A stretch of 63,999 nucleotides of DNA from Staphylococcus xylosus NJ (GTDB lineage: Bacteria; Bacillota; Bacilli; Staphylococcales; Staphylococcaceae), in NCBI RefSeq assembly GCF_000338275.1, contig NZ_ANMR01000009.1, positions 1 to 63,999 of the forward strand, written 5' to 3'. The notes under the pieces were generated by a model, which was not told the origin of the DNA, made no database searches, and was given only the letters and a program-made list of their open reading frames with translations. Position 1 is the stretch's first letter; each line of letters starts with the position of its first letter. This document shows, piece after piece, positions 17,552-26,304 of this stretch. A program made the position numbers and the translations under genes.

Positions 17552-18154
17552 TTATTTATCTAATATTTTTTTATAATTTTTAAATTTATAAGGATCTTCT
17601 AATTTTTCACCGCCGACATATACAGTTGGTGCTGTCTTAACATGATTTTCTTTAGCTTGCTGTTGATCTTTCTTTGCAGCTTTCCAAGATTTACTGTCTG
17701 TCGTTGTATATTCCTTTTTAATTTTATCTTTCATATCTTGGTTTATCGGTAATTTATCTATTTGATTATCTACTAATGATTTATTAATCCATTCCTTTTC
17801 AGAATCTGGCTGTTGCTCAAACATTAACTTTTGAAACGTTAGATATTGATCAGGTGCAACGTGCTGAACCGCGTGACCAGCTCTCGAACCTATAATAGAG
17901 TCATCACCTAAAAATGCCATATTTACGAATTGATAATCTACCTTGTCTTTATCAATATATTCTTTTTTTAATTTAGGCATTACATTAGTTTCTACCTTTT
18001 TACAGTATGGACATTTAAAATCACCGTATTCGATTATTTTAATTTTGCCATTTTCATCTATTTTATCATCTTTATGTACATGTTGATCACTTGAACATGC
18101 TGTGACTAATATCATAATAGCTACTAATCCTATACATAACCATAACTTTTTCAT
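17552..18154 (-). CDS. dsbA: DsbA-like thioredoxin-fold lipoprotein
   Basis: 200 residues. Lipobox LVTAC gives lipidated C20; the active site is C48-P-Y-C51 in GDFKCPYCKK; the cis-Pro loop is KTAPTVYVGG near 170. It resembles the membrane-anchored DsbA of S. aureus, an extracytoplasmic thiol oxidant that works without a DsbB partner. Next to the AdcA and cystatin-fold lipoprotein genes, but transcribed from its own region. Confidence 0.9.
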   Translation of the reverse strand: MKKLWLCIGLVAIMILVTACSSDQHVHKDDKIDENGKIKIIEYGDFKCPYCKKVETNVMPKLKKEYIDKDKVDYQFVNMAFLGDDSIIGSRAGHAVQHVAPDQYLTFQKLMFEQQPDSEKEWINKSLVDNQIDKLPINQDMKDKIKKEYTTTDSKSWKAAKKDQQQAKENHVKTAPTVYVGGEKLEDPYKFKNYKKILDK

Positions 18155-18195
18155 ATTCCTATTAGTACACCTCTAACTCGTTATTTTATTTTTTG

Positions 18196-18564
18196 TTATT
18201 CTTCCAGATTCATATTTTCTTCTTTATAGTCTGGTTCATGTTTATGCAAATAACCTTTAGAATTAAAATCTTTTATATATTTGGCTTTTCCATCTTTAAA
18301 CTTATAAGTATAATAATGAACTTCCTCGTCATTTTTTAATGGTTTATAAGCAATTGTAACGTGTTTTCCTTTTTCATTAACGTAGATATTAGCATCTTTT
18401 TTATCGAATTTACGCTCTACATCCCCTTTATGTTGTTTAGCAAGGTTACTTTGGTAGTGCTGTTGCTTATTTACTGCCTTATCTATTTTATCAGCGTATT
18501 TCCCACTGCTACAACCAGCAAGTCCCAGTCCAAATATTGCAAGTAAAATCAATAACTTCTTCAT
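18196..18564 (-). CDS. Cystatin-like fold lipoprotein (DUF4467 type)
   Basis: 122 residues with lipobox LAGC (C18), then a short basic helix-plus-sheet domain (ADKIDKAVNKQQHYQSNL...YYTYKFKDGKAKYI) like the small staphylococcal cystatin-fold lipoproteins. Function is unknown. It is upstream of dsbA on the same strand with a 41-bp gap, so the two are probably co-transcribed. Confidence 0.75.
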   Translation of the reverse strand: MKKLLILLAIFGLGLAGCSSGKYADKIDKAVNKQQHYQSNLAKQHKGDVERKFDKKDANIYVNEKGKHVTIAYKPLKNDEEVHYYTYKFKDGKAKYIKDFNSKGYLHKHEPDYKEENMNLEE

Positions 18565-18801
18565 AGTATAAAACTCACTCCTAAAACATATCTATCTCAA
18601 GTAGATACTTTAATATACATTATCACCGTAAATATTATCATACACCGAATATATAAAATATACTATATCAATCTGTAAGCAAATACATGATTTCACACCA
18701 CAAAAGCGTGGCAAAACTTATGTTTTATAACAATGTTTTGATATAATAAAAATATTGCGCAACTTATTATTATAAAGTTGTCATTTAAGGAGGCAAAAAT
18801 A

Positions 18802-20034
18802 ATGTTATTCCTGGAAATTACTCCTGGAGAGTTCGAAAAATTCACACAAAAACATTTCTCACATTATACCCAAACACATATAAATTATAAAGCTCATTAT
18901 CAAGCTCATTTATTAGGTGTTAAAAATGATGATGGCGTAGTCATTGCTGCAGGTATGTTTACAGAAGCGCGAGCACTCAAATTTTTAAAATATTTTTATA
19001 GTCAACGAGGTCCTATACTAGATTATTCTGATATTACATTAGTTAACTTTTTCTTTAAATCACTAACCGCTTATTTAAAACAGCATAATTGTCTTTATGT
19101 CTTACTTGATCCCTATATCTTAGAAAATTTAAGAAATGCCGATGGTGAAATAATAAAGTCATATGATAATCGAATGTTAATATCTACGTTAGACCAACTA
19201 GGGTACCAACATCAAGGCTTTCCTGTAGGTTATTCAAAATCAAGCCAGATTCGTTGGTTATCTGTACTTGATTTAAAAGATAAATCAGAACAACAACTGT
19301 TAAAAGAAATGGACTATCAAACACGACGTAACATCAAAAAAACTGAAGAGATGGGAGTTAAAGTTCGTCAATTGCCCATCGATGAAACAGCACGCTTTTT
19401 CAAATTATTTCACATGGCTGAAGAAAAACATGGCTTTAACTTTAGAGATCAGCAATATTTTGAACAATTACAAAAAGACTATCAGGGTTATGCCTCTATA
19501 CAATTAGCATATATTGACTTGAATGAATATAAAGATAGCTTAATTAAAAAGCTAGATTCATTACAATACCAATTGACTGATGTACAAAATGCATTAGTAG
19601 AAAGTCCAAATTCTAAAAAGCAAAAAACGAAACAAACACAACTCAGACAACAAAGCACTAGCACACAGCGTAAAATCGATGATATAGACGCTACCATTGT
19701 ATCAGATGGTTCAATATTAGACTTAGCTGCTGCTATTTATATCTATAATGATTATGAACTATATTATCTATCTAGTGGTTCAAATCCAACGTACAATGCA
19801 TATATGGGTGCTTATAAATTACAATGGGAAATGATAAAATTCGCTAAGGCACATGGCATTGATCGCTATAACTTTTATGGTATTACCGGTGATTTTAGTG
19901 ACACTGCAATTGATTGCGGTGTACAGCAATTCAAAAAAGGATTTAACGCCCACGTTGAAGAATATATCGGTGACTTTGTAAAACCTATCAGGCCAGTAAT
20001 ATACAAATTAGGAAAATTAATCGGTAAATTATAA
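18802..20034 (+). CDS. fmhA: FemAB-family aminoacyltransferase, FmhA-like
   Basis: 410 residues. The start is the ATG at 18802, which follows AAGGAGG by nine bases; the longer TTG-initiated frame at 18778 runs through this site. It has the two GNAT-like subdomains of FemABX (LLGVKNDDGVVIAAGMF near 40; YYLSSGSNPTYNAYMGAYKLQWEMIKFA near 330) interrupted by a coiled-coil arm (about 235-295). FemABX proteins add amino acids from tRNA to peptidoglycan bridges. FmhA itself has no settled role; it may incorporate serine or act as an accessory. Confidence 0.85.
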   Translation: MLFLEITPGEFEKFTQKHFSHYTQTHINYKAHYQAHLLGVKNDDGVVIAAGMFTEARALKFLKYFYSQRGPILDYSDITLVNFFFKSLTAYLKQHNCLYVLLDPYILENLRNADGEIIKSYDNRMLISTLDQLGYQHQGFPVGYSKSSQIRWLSVLDLKDKSEQQLLKEMDYQTRRNIKKTEEMGVKVRQLPIDETARFFKLFHMAEEKHGFNFRDQQYFEQLQKDYQGYASIQLAYIDLNEYKDSLIKKLDSLQYQLTDVQNALVESPNSKKQKTKQTQLRQQSTSTQRKIDDIDATIVSDGSILDLAAAIYIYNDYELYYLSSGSNPTYNAYMGAYKLQWEMIKFAKAHGIDRYNFYGITGDFSDTAIDCGVQQFKKGFNAHVEEYIGDFVKPIRPVIYKLGKLIGKL

Positions 20035-20069
20035 TAAGATAATATGAAATAACCAATTCTATAAAAAAT

Positions 20070-20154
20070 ACCCATTCATTCTATTAGCTATGTATTGCTT
20101 AAAGGTTAGGCTTGAAAGCCAACTTTCAGTTACATACTAAAGTAATGAATGGGT
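20070..20154. terminator. Branched hairpin between fmhA and the ASCH gene
   Basis: Outer arms ACCCATTCATT and AATGAATGGGT enclose an inner stem around TATGTA/TACATA and a small hairpin GGCTT-GA-AAGCC. Convergent genes flank it, so a bidirectional terminator is the simple reading; the branched interior is unusual. Confidence 0.65.
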
Positions 20155-20195
20155 GTTTTGAGTTATATCATTTAGTCTATTTCATATGATTGAAA

Positions 20196-20552
20196 CTATT
20201 TGGTTATTAATCGAATTTCAATCGCTAACGCTCCGTAAGCCAACTCATCTGTTTGTGAGTATATCTGATAAATTGATGCTAATTTTTGTGATAGTTGTAT
20301 ATCATTGCTAAAGCCAGTCACTTGATTTGAATAATGATTCAACAGAGCTTGAAACGATGTAAATACTTCGGCTCCAATAACCTCAACTGTTATTTGCTCT
20401 GCTGATTTTAAATTTGTAAAAGTAATAAAGTCTCCACTTTGTATTTTCTGTCTTTTAGTATCATTCAGTCTCACTTCAATGGTCTTTGTACCTTCTTTTA
20501 CTAATTGAAATGGTTCATCATTTAATCTCATCGAATGTTCTATAAGGCTCAC
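20196..20552 (-). CDS. ASCH-domain protein
   Basis: 118 residues of the ASCH (PUA-like) fold: MRLNDEPFQLVKEGTKTIEVRLND at the start (strand-helix-strand plus basic residues) and AYGALAIEIRLI at the end. ASCH proteins are proposed RNA- or nucleotide-binding. The start is uncertain: GTG at 20552 has GGAG almost touching it, while ATG at 20531 lacks a site; re-initiation after the exporter stop 10 bp upstream is likely. Forms an operon with the exporter. Confidence 0.8.
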   Translation of the reverse strand: MSLIEHSMRLNDEPFQLVKEGTKTIEVRLNDTKRQKIQSGDFITFTNLKSAEQITVEVIGAEVFTSFQALLNHYSNQVTGFSNDIQLSQKLASIYQIYSQTDELAYGALAIEIRLITK

Positions 20553-20561
20553 GCTCCATTA

Positions 20562-22007
20562 TTATAAATTTTCTTGTTCTAGTTCAATTTTACGTTTACT
20601 TTTCAACATAAACACGCTAATTAAGCTAATAAATGAAATAATTACAGCAAACCAAAAGGCTGCATGATATCCACTTAAAAGTGCTTCATGTTGTATTTGC
20701 ATAGCCATTTCTTTTTTACCCATACCTTTATAATCACTCATATTAGGTGTAAAGTCTTTTGCTACTTGACTCATGATCGTAATCAAACCTGCTGTCCCTA
20801 TTGAAGCAGATATTTGTTGCACTGTATTAGTCATAGATGAGCCATGGGCGTTCATATCACGAGATAATTGGTTCATTGTATGTGTCATTAATGGCATTAA
20901 TCCAAGTGCAATACCAATCATACGAATCGCATAAACAGTTGCTAGTACTGCTGCAGAAGTATTTTCATCCATTATAACAAAGTATGATGTTGTAATTACT
21001 ACGATAAGCATACCGATAAATGCTAATATTTTCGCGCCATACTTTTCATATAAAAAACCTGAAGCTACAGACATAATCCCCATTACGATTGCACCAGGTA
21101 ATAATATCAACCCTGATTGAAGTGCTGAATCATTCATTATATTTTGGACAAACATAGGCAGTACAGTCTCAGATCCTATCATTGATATCATTGTAAATGC
21201 CATAATAACAATACCTACTGCAAATTGACTATTTTTAAATACTGAAAAATCAAGTAATGGTGTTTCTAGTCTTGTTTGACGGAAAATAAAAATCGCAACA
21301 AGAATTATACCTCCTATTACTGACGTTAAAACAATAGGATCACTCCACCCGTCGCGTGAAATTGAACTTGTGCCGTATAGAAGTCCACCAAATCCTAATA
21401 CTGATAATGAAATAGATATTATATCAATTGGTGCTTTCCTATTTGTTCCTACATTTTTTACAAACTTAAATGCACCTATAAACGTCAACGCTGCAATTGG
21501 AGCAACTACATGGAATAATGAACGCCAATCAAAATATTCCACAAGATATCCTGATAAAGTTGGACCAATTGCTGGAGCCAAACCAATCACTAGACCAAAA
21601 GTCCCCATATATTTACCACGTTCATGTGGTTCAAATATATCTAATATAGTTGTCATCATTAAAGGCATCATGATACCTGAACCAAGTGCTTGAACAATCC
21701 TTGCACTTAATAAAACTGTAAAATTCGGACTAAAGCCCGCAATAATTGTACCAATAAAGAATATTGAAATTGCTGTTAAAAATACTTGTCTTGTCGAAAA
21801 GCGTTGTATCACCATTGCTGATAATGGTATAACGACACCATTAGTTAACAAGAACGCTGTAGTTAACCATTGTACTTGCGTATAATCTATATTAAAGTCT
21901 TTCATTATACTTGGTAATGCTGTGGTCAACAATGTTTCATTTAAAAGTCCAAAGAAACCCCCAAACAACATCATCAATATCATTATTATTTTAGTTTTTT
22001 GAGTCAT
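20562..22007 (-). CDS. MFS multidrug exporter, DHA2 (14-TM) family
   Basis: 481 residues with 14 predicted membrane helices, LNETLLTTALPSIM in helix 1 (the DHA2 motif D1-like region) and RIVQALGSGIMMPLM for motif C-like helix 5. EmrB/LmrB-type drug:H+ antiporter. The substrate is not readable. S. aureus encodes a similar exporter between fmhA and gpmA, matching the gene order here. Read with the ASCH gene. Confidence 0.88.
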   Translation of the reverse strand: MTQKTKIIMILMMLFGGFFGLLNETLLTTALPSIMKDFNIDYTQVQWLTTAFLLTNGVVIPLSAMVIQRFSTRQVFLTAISIFFIGTIIAGFSPNFTVLLSARIVQALGSGIMMPLMMTTILDIFEPHERGKYMGTFGLVIGLAPAIGPTLSGYLVEYFDWRSLFHVVAPIAALTFIGAFKFVKNVGTNRKAPIDIISISLSVLGFGGLLYGTSSISRDGWSDPIVLTSVIGGIILVAIFIFRQTRLETPLLDFSVFKNSQFAVGIVIMAFTMISMIGSETVLPMFVQNIMNDSALQSGLILLPGAIVMGIMSVASGFLYEKYGAKILAFIGMLIVVITTSYFVIMDENTSAAVLATVYAIRMIGIALGLMPLMTHTMNQLSRDMNAHGSSMTNTVQQISASIGTAGLITIMSQVAKDFTPNMSDYKGMGKKEMAMQIQHEALLSGYHAAFWFAVIISFISLISVFMLKSKRKIELEQENL

Positions 22008-22154
22008 TTTTATCTCCTACATTTTCTTATAGTTTAGCTTTTGAGAAATTAGCCACATTGGTGCATTATACATATATTTTTAAAATATAACATTAAAAAT
22101 ACTCAAAAATATTGTAATTTTTACATATCGTTAATAAAAGTGATAGTTTTTATA

Positions 22155-22177
22155 TAAATCGTAATAATTCCTATTTA
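22155..22177. promoter_or_regulatory. Candidate Zur box before the 34-aa peptide
   Basis: Left half TAAATCGTAAT is a perfect Zur half; the right half ATTCCTATTTA differs from ATTACGATTTA at two positions, giving 20 of 22 specified bases. It overlaps the -35 of the peptide's promoter. Assigned by similarity to the adcA boxes in this window and the Bacillus consensus. Confidence 0.6.
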
Positions 22178-22202
22178 CAAAACTGTATATTTCGTCCATA
22201 AT
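22174..22202 (+). promoter_or_regulatory. Promoter of the 34-aa peptide gene
   Basis: -35 TTTACA (22174-22179), 17 bp, -10 CATAAT (22197-22202). The predicted leader is about 20 nt, just enough to include AAGGAGG. Confidence 0.65.
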
Positions 22203-22228
22203 TACTTTTGTGAAGGAGGTCATAACTT

Positions 22229-22333
22229 ATGAAATTAGATTTACAAACAGCACGTCGTAACTTGAATAGCCCAAATATTAAAACAAGAAAACGTGCACGT
22301 AAGATTATTCAACAACATAAGCGTAATAAATAA
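22229..22333 (+). CDS. 34-residue basic peptide, 'putative metal homeostasis protein' type
   Basis: ATG at 22229 with AAGGAGG nine bases upstream; stop TAA at 22331. The peptide starts MKLDLQTARRNLNSPNIKTR and ends in a run of Lys, Arg and His, with no membrane helix or signal. Short proteins with the ARRxLNSPNxKTRKRA pattern are conserved in Firmicutes and carry the database name 'putative metal homeostasis protein'; I recall this rather than verify it. The Zur-like box in front supports a zinc link. RNA binding is another possibility, given the basic composition. Confidence 0.8.
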   Translation: MKLDLQTARRNLNSPNIKTRKRARKIIQQHKRNK

Positions 22334-22480
22334 TCCATCAAGTCCTTATTTATTATAGATCATTAATTTGGTAGTGATCCCCCTAATCTTAAAACGGCAG
22401 TTATAAAAAGATTTGATAAGCCCAATCTCAAATCTTAAATAATAACTAAACAATCAAATACACAAGTGTTAATACATATA

Positions 22481-22519
22481 AAAAAGTCCGAGACATGAAA
22501 TCAATGCCTCGGACTTTTT
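22481..22519. terminator. Bidirectional terminator between the peptide gene and gpmA
   Basis: AAAAAGTCCGAG pairs perfectly with CTCGGACTTTTT; loop of 15 nt starting ACATGAAA. It has A and T tracts on both flanks. Confidence 0.9.
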
Positions 22520-22545
22520 TACATAAACTTTATTTATTATTTTCA

Positions 22546-23232
22546 CTATAAATAATACTTATCTATTACTTGTAAATCATCTGTCAATTCATATATTAAT
22601 GGGGCACCTGTTTTTATTTCATAGCTAATAATATCTTCATCAGATACATTTTCCAAATATTTAATAAGTGCACGTAACGAATTACCATGTGCAGAAACGA
22701 GCACAGTTTTACCATCTAAAAGTTGTTGTGAGATTTGATCATTCCAATATGGTATTACTCTTATTAATGTATCTTTCAAACTTTCTGATTCAGGCATAAC
22801 TCTTCTATCTAAATGTTCGTATTTTCTATCATTTAAATAACCTTTTCTTTGTTCTTCACCTTGTTTAGGTGGCGCAACGTCATAAGAGCGTCTCCAAATA
22901 TGCACTTGTTCTTCGCCAAATTTTTCACGTGCGTCGTCTTTATTCAGACCCTGCAAATCACCATAATGTCTCTCATTTAGCCTCCAAGATTTTATAACTG
23001 GGATGAACAATTGATCCGATTCATTTAACAGGTGAAACGTAGTTTTAATTGCTCTTTTTAGTAAAGAAGTATATACAATATCAATTTCGATACCTTGTTT
23101 TTTTAATTTTTTACCGGAAGTAATGGCTTCGTTTTTACCTTGGTCAGATAAATCTACATCTGCCCATCCCGTAAATAAATTTTCAGCATTCCAAACGCTT
23201 TGTCCATGTCTACATAAAATTAATTTTGGCAT
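22546..23232 (-). CDS. gpmA: 2,3-bisphosphoglycerate-dependent phosphoglycerate mutase
   Basis: 228 residues; interconverts 3- and 2-phosphoglycerate in glycolysis and gluconeogenesis. The phospho-histidine is H9 in the LCRHGQSVWN motif; LNERHYGDLQGLNK and VSAHGNSLRALIKYL carry the other conserved active-site residues. Full length, good site AGAAGGAA, monocistronic. Staphylococci also have the cofactor-independent enzyme (gpmI) elsewhere. Confidence 0.95.
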   Translation of the reverse strand: MPKLILCRHGQSVWNAENLFTGWADVDLSDQGKNEAITSGKKLKKQGIEIDIVYTSLLKRAIKTTFHLLNESDQLFIPVIKSWRLNERHYGDLQGLNKDDAREKFGEEQVHIWRRSYDVAPPKQGEEQRKGYLNDRKYEHLDRRVMPESESLKDTLIRVIPYWNDQISQQLLDGKTVLVSAHGNSLRALIKYLENVSDEDIISYEIKTGAPLIYELTDDLQVIDKYYL

Positions 23233-23603
23233 ATTATTCCTTCTTTCATTAAATAAAATATAATTTTTCTGTTTTTTACAGAAATGTTACAACAAAAATA
23301 AATTATGAAATATATCATAAATGCTTTCATAAAAGCATTTACGTATTTATCTTGATTCTATATATATTAAAATTATAACAATTTACACACATTTTTGAAA
23401 TAAATGTCTTCTTTTATTCACAAAAGATACTTTATTTTTATTTCACTGTAACCTACACGCTTTTTTATAGTGTTATAGTTGTAAACGTTGAATTAAGAAA
23501 TTAAGAATGTGCAAGTAAATACCACACATAACTGGAAGAAATATATAAACCTGTATAGTTCATTTTCAGACACAGGTAAAATCAATTAGGAGGATTTTTA
23601 ACA
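23233..23603 (+). other. Long leader region of the SceD-like gene
   Basis: 371 bp without a gene. Most of it probably carries the promoter and 5' leader of the SceD-like gene. CCTGT (23551-23555) and ACAGG (23573-23577) can pair shortly before the ribosome site AGGAGG. I looked for a WalR-type direct repeat (TGTWAH-N5-TGTWAH); TGTTAT-AGT-TGTAAA is present but with the wrong spacing. Confidence 0.4.
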
Positions 23604-23981
23604 ATGAAAAAATTATTATTAGCATCTTTCGCATCGATTACAATTGCAGCAACTGGATTTGGCGTAAGCTCAAATGTTTCAACAGCAGAAGCAGCTGAAA
23701 CACCTGTACAACAAACAACACAATCAACAAATGATGTATACGATCAATTTATTGAAGCGGGTGGTACTAAATCTTTATGGGACAATATTGTAATGCCAGA
23801 ATCAAGTGGTAACCCAGATGCTGTAAATGAATTAGGATATAGAGGTTTAGGACAAACTAAAGAATCTTGGGGAACTGGATCAGTTGAAGAGCAAACAAAA
23901 GGTATGATTAACTATGCCGAAGAACGTTATGGTTCAGTTGACGCAGCAATTGATTTCCGTGTAGCTAACGGCTGGTGGTAA
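23604..23981 (+). CDS. Secreted SceD/IsaA-like transglycosylase, minimal form
   Basis: 125 residues. The signal peptide (1-30) ends at an Ala-rich site (STAEAAE). Then about 20 linker residues and a compact lysozyme-like domain: DNIVMPESSGNPDAVNELG with the probable catalytic Glu, GYRGLGQTKESWG, and the C-terminal AAIDFRVANGWW. IsaA and SceD are about 230 residues with a longer N-terminal part; here only the catalytic module follows the signal. Preceded by AGGAGG. Expected to cut peptidoglycan. Confidence 0.85.
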   Translation: MKKLLLASFASITIAATGFGVSSNVSTAEAAETPVQQTTQSTNDVYDQFIEAGGTKSLWDNIVMPESSGNPDAVNELGYRGLGQTKESWGTGSVEEQTKGMINYAEERYGSVDAAIDFRVANGWW

Positions 23982-24046
23982 GTATAATACCTAATTTCTA
24001 GGCTTAAATAATATAACCAAAGGTTGGGACATAACCCCAGAAAAAT

Positions 24047-24083
24047 AGCACTCAGATGATTTAATACAATTCATCTGAGTGCT
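24047..24083. terminator. Hairpin after the SceD-like gene
   Basis: AGCACTCAGATGA pairs with TCATCTGAGTGCT (13 bp) around an 11-nt loop, followed by TAGTTTTTATT. A GTTGGGACATAACCCCAG small stem lies just before it. Confidence 0.8.
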
Positions 24084-24095
24084 TAGTTTTTATTC

Positions 24096-24215
24096 AATAC
24101 TTCGTATTGTTAGCTTACTTTTTAGGGAGCAGCTTCAGTCTGTAGTCTTCTGCTTGTCCTGTTTCCTCAAGAGTCTCGCCAAAATACGTCGCATTTATAT
24201 GGAATCTCACATCAA
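24096..24215 (-). other. Candidate dispersed noncoding element
   Basis: Read on the minus strand, it contains GGCGAGACTCTTGAGGAAAC, then AAGCAGAAGACTACAGACTG and AAGCTGCTCCC. No frame is open and base composition is richer in G and C than the neighbours. The GCGAGACTC-TGAGG word recalls short repeat elements found between genes in Bacillales. Assignment is tentative; copies elsewhere in the genome would decide it. Confidence 0.35.
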
Positions 24216-24229
24216 GATACTAAAAAAAC

Positions 24230-24271
24230 AATGCCCATTTGTATAGTAAAATTACTATACAAATGGGCATT
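24230..24271. terminator. 20-bp perfect hairpin before the CDF gene end
   Basis: The arm AATGCCCATTTGTATAGTAA (24230-24249) and its exact complement (24252-24271) are separated by two bases. Flanked by A and T tracts, so it can stop transcription from either side. Confidence 0.85.
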
Positions 24272-24435
24272 ATATAAATTTTAAAACATGGCTCAACTAA
24301 TATTACCAATTGAAACTTCTATTTTAATTCACTACAATGCGAAATACTTTATTAGCTTTTAGCGTTGTTACTATATACCTATTCAGTTGTATGAGATTAA
24401 TAAATTATATATTTTTTTTACAATAATATCCAGTT

Positions 24436-25305
24436 TTACTGTATTGAAGCAGGTTCAGGATGCACATACACAGATGATATACCTTTACCATGCATATGTT
24501 GTTCTACTTTATCACAAATATGGTGCGCCTCTTCTAATGATAAGTCTGAATCTACAACGATTGTTACATCGACAAAAATACTGCTTCCATGATATCTACC
24601 TTTAATAGTATGAACATCAATCACTTCTTCAATGTCTAATACATAATTCTTATATGCTTCTAGCTCCTGTTCATTAAATCCGTCACTTAATGTAAATATA
24701 GCCTCTTTGAAAATACCGAAACCTGTATATATAATTAATAGACCTAAAACCGTTGCTAATAATGTATCAATGATTGGTAAACCAAACTGAGTAAAAACTA
24801 AACCTATCGCGGTACCAATACTAACTAAAGCGTCTGATAAATTATCTTTTGCCGCTGAATTAAGTGAACTACTATTTGTACGTTTGGCAAGCTTTTGATT
24901 AATAATAAAAACGACTAACATAATCACGCCACTGATAACACTGACATAAATCGTAATCGCATTCGGTGTACTGTGTTCATTAGAAAATATATTGGGCAAA
25001 TTTTCAATTACTACTTGAATACCAACAAACATAATAATGAATGAAACCAATAATGACGAAATATTCTCAGATTTCAAATGACCGTAGGGATGATTTTTAT
25101 CTGCAGGTTTAATAGAAATTTTCAATCCGATAATAACTGCTAATGAGACAATAATATCTGTCATATTGTTGATACTATCAGCTCTTACTGCCGCCGAATC
25201 ATAAATATACCCTACTATAAATTTCAAAATAGAAAGTATAATATAGACGATTAAACTCAGATATGCACCTTTTTGTGCAAGTTTTAAATTCTCACTTTGT
25301 GTCAT
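24436..25305 (-). CDS. Cation diffusion facilitator exporter, MntE-like
   Basis: 289 residues, six membrane helices and a C-terminal cytosolic metal domain (about 205-285). The metal site in helix 2 reads ADSINNMTD (DxxxD-like, as in MntE/FieF types rather than the HxxxD of zinc exporters), and in helix 5 AAKDNLSDALVS (DxxxD). This points to export of manganese or iron rather than zinc, but metal choice cannot be read safely. Cytoplasmic membrane, monocistronic. Confidence 0.85.
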   Translation of the reverse strand: MTQSENLKLAQKGAYLSLIVYIILSILKFIVGYIYDSAAVRADSINNMTDIIVSLAVIIGLKISIKPADKNHPYGHLKSENISSLLVSFIIMFVGIQVVIENLPNIFSNEHSTPNAITIYVSVISGVIMLVVFIINQKLAKRTNSSSLNSAAKDNLSDALVSIGTAIGLVFTQFGLPIIDTLLATVLGLLIIYTGFGIFKEAIFTLSDGFNEQELEAYKNYVLDIEEVIDVHTIKGRYHGSSIFVDVTIVVDSDLSLEEAHHICDKVEQHMHGKGISSVYVHPEPASIQ

Positions 25306-25551
25306 GTGCTACAGCCACCTTAATTGATATTGGATTATATATTATGACCTATCACAAGCATATTTACAACATTTTTTATTATAAAATTATTTAATATTTT
25401 TTAGTTAATTATTTTTTTAGCCATTCCTAAATTACACTGTTAAATTGTGCAAAAATTAAAATAAAAATCTCGAAATCACAAACGCCTCTCCAAATATTTC
25501 TATCGGCGTTCTACTGGATATTTTCTAAAAATATAACAGTATAAATAAAAA
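25306..25551. other. AT-rich gap before gtrA terminator
   Basis: It contains the upstream region of the leftward CDF gene. I see no further gene or convincing site. Confidence 0.35.
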
Positions 25552-25600
25552 AGCATTATCATAGCCACTCCATAACCATAGGTAGCCAACTAATAATGCT
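25552..25600 (-). terminator. Terminator after the GtrA gene
   Basis: AGCATTAT/ATAATGCT stem with an interrupted interior (TAGCCA.../...GGCTA), and six Ts following on the minus strand. Confidence 0.6.
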
Positions 25601-25639
25601 CAATAATATAATGACATTTCGTCAAAATTTAATTTAATG

Positions 25640-26020
25640 TCAGTCTCTTAATATATATTTAGATAATACAAACGTAATTGGTATAGTAATAATAAGTCCA
25701 GCAAATGGTGCGATAACAGATGAGATGTGGAACCATTGTACAAATATATATAGTAAGATGGTTTGCATCCCCATATTAACAACTTGAGTTAATGGGAATT
25801 GAATAAATTTGCGCCATGTAGGTTTTACTTTGTATACAAAATAACAATTGAGATAATAAGAAACTATAAAACTAACAACAAATCCACTGATATGACTGAC
25901 TAAATAATTGATATCAATTAACTTTAATAAAAATAAATAAACCACGTAATAATTAAAAGTGTTAATACCACCAACAAGAATAAATTTTATAATTTCATAT
26001 TGTGTCTTGGTTAAATGCAT
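25640..26020 (-). CDS. GtrA-family membrane protein
   Basis: 126 residues with four membrane helices. The start is the ATG at 26020 after AGGAG; a TTG immediately upstream is not needed. IIKFILVGGINTFNYYVVY is the family's opening helix with the conserved F-hxxG-hNT. GtrA-like proteins are thought to flip undecaprenyl-linked sugars or help cell-envelope glycosylation. No glycosyltransferase is adjacent, so the role is open. Confidence 0.85.
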   Translation of the reverse strand: MHLTKTQYEIIKFILVGGINTFNYYVVYLFLLKLIDINYLVSHISGFVVSFIVSYYLNCYFVYKVKPTWRKFIQFPLTQVVNMGMQTILLYIFVQWFHISSVIAPFAGLIITIPITFVLSKYILRD

Positions 26021-26304
26021 CAATTTTCTCCTTTGTGTGACAATCTAAAATGTCCATACTACAATAAAACATAACTTGTCTAACAACTTGAGATATGTCT
26101 TAAAAATATATTACTTATTAATCAGTATTTTAACATAATATATTGTATTATATATTAAAAATAATATCTCGAACAATGTGCACGTATTAAATATGTAATT
26201 TTGTCATTGCATTTATATTCATGTGTGCGATAATAATCTAGTTACTAAACATTCAATTTTTCATTATAATAACGTAACTAACTGTGCTTAAAGGAGTACT
26301 TTAT

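Noticed and set aside
23470..23490. Possible WalR direct repeat TGTTAT...TGTAAA before the SceD-like gene
   Set aside because: Spacing is 3 instead of 5 bases between the half-sites.
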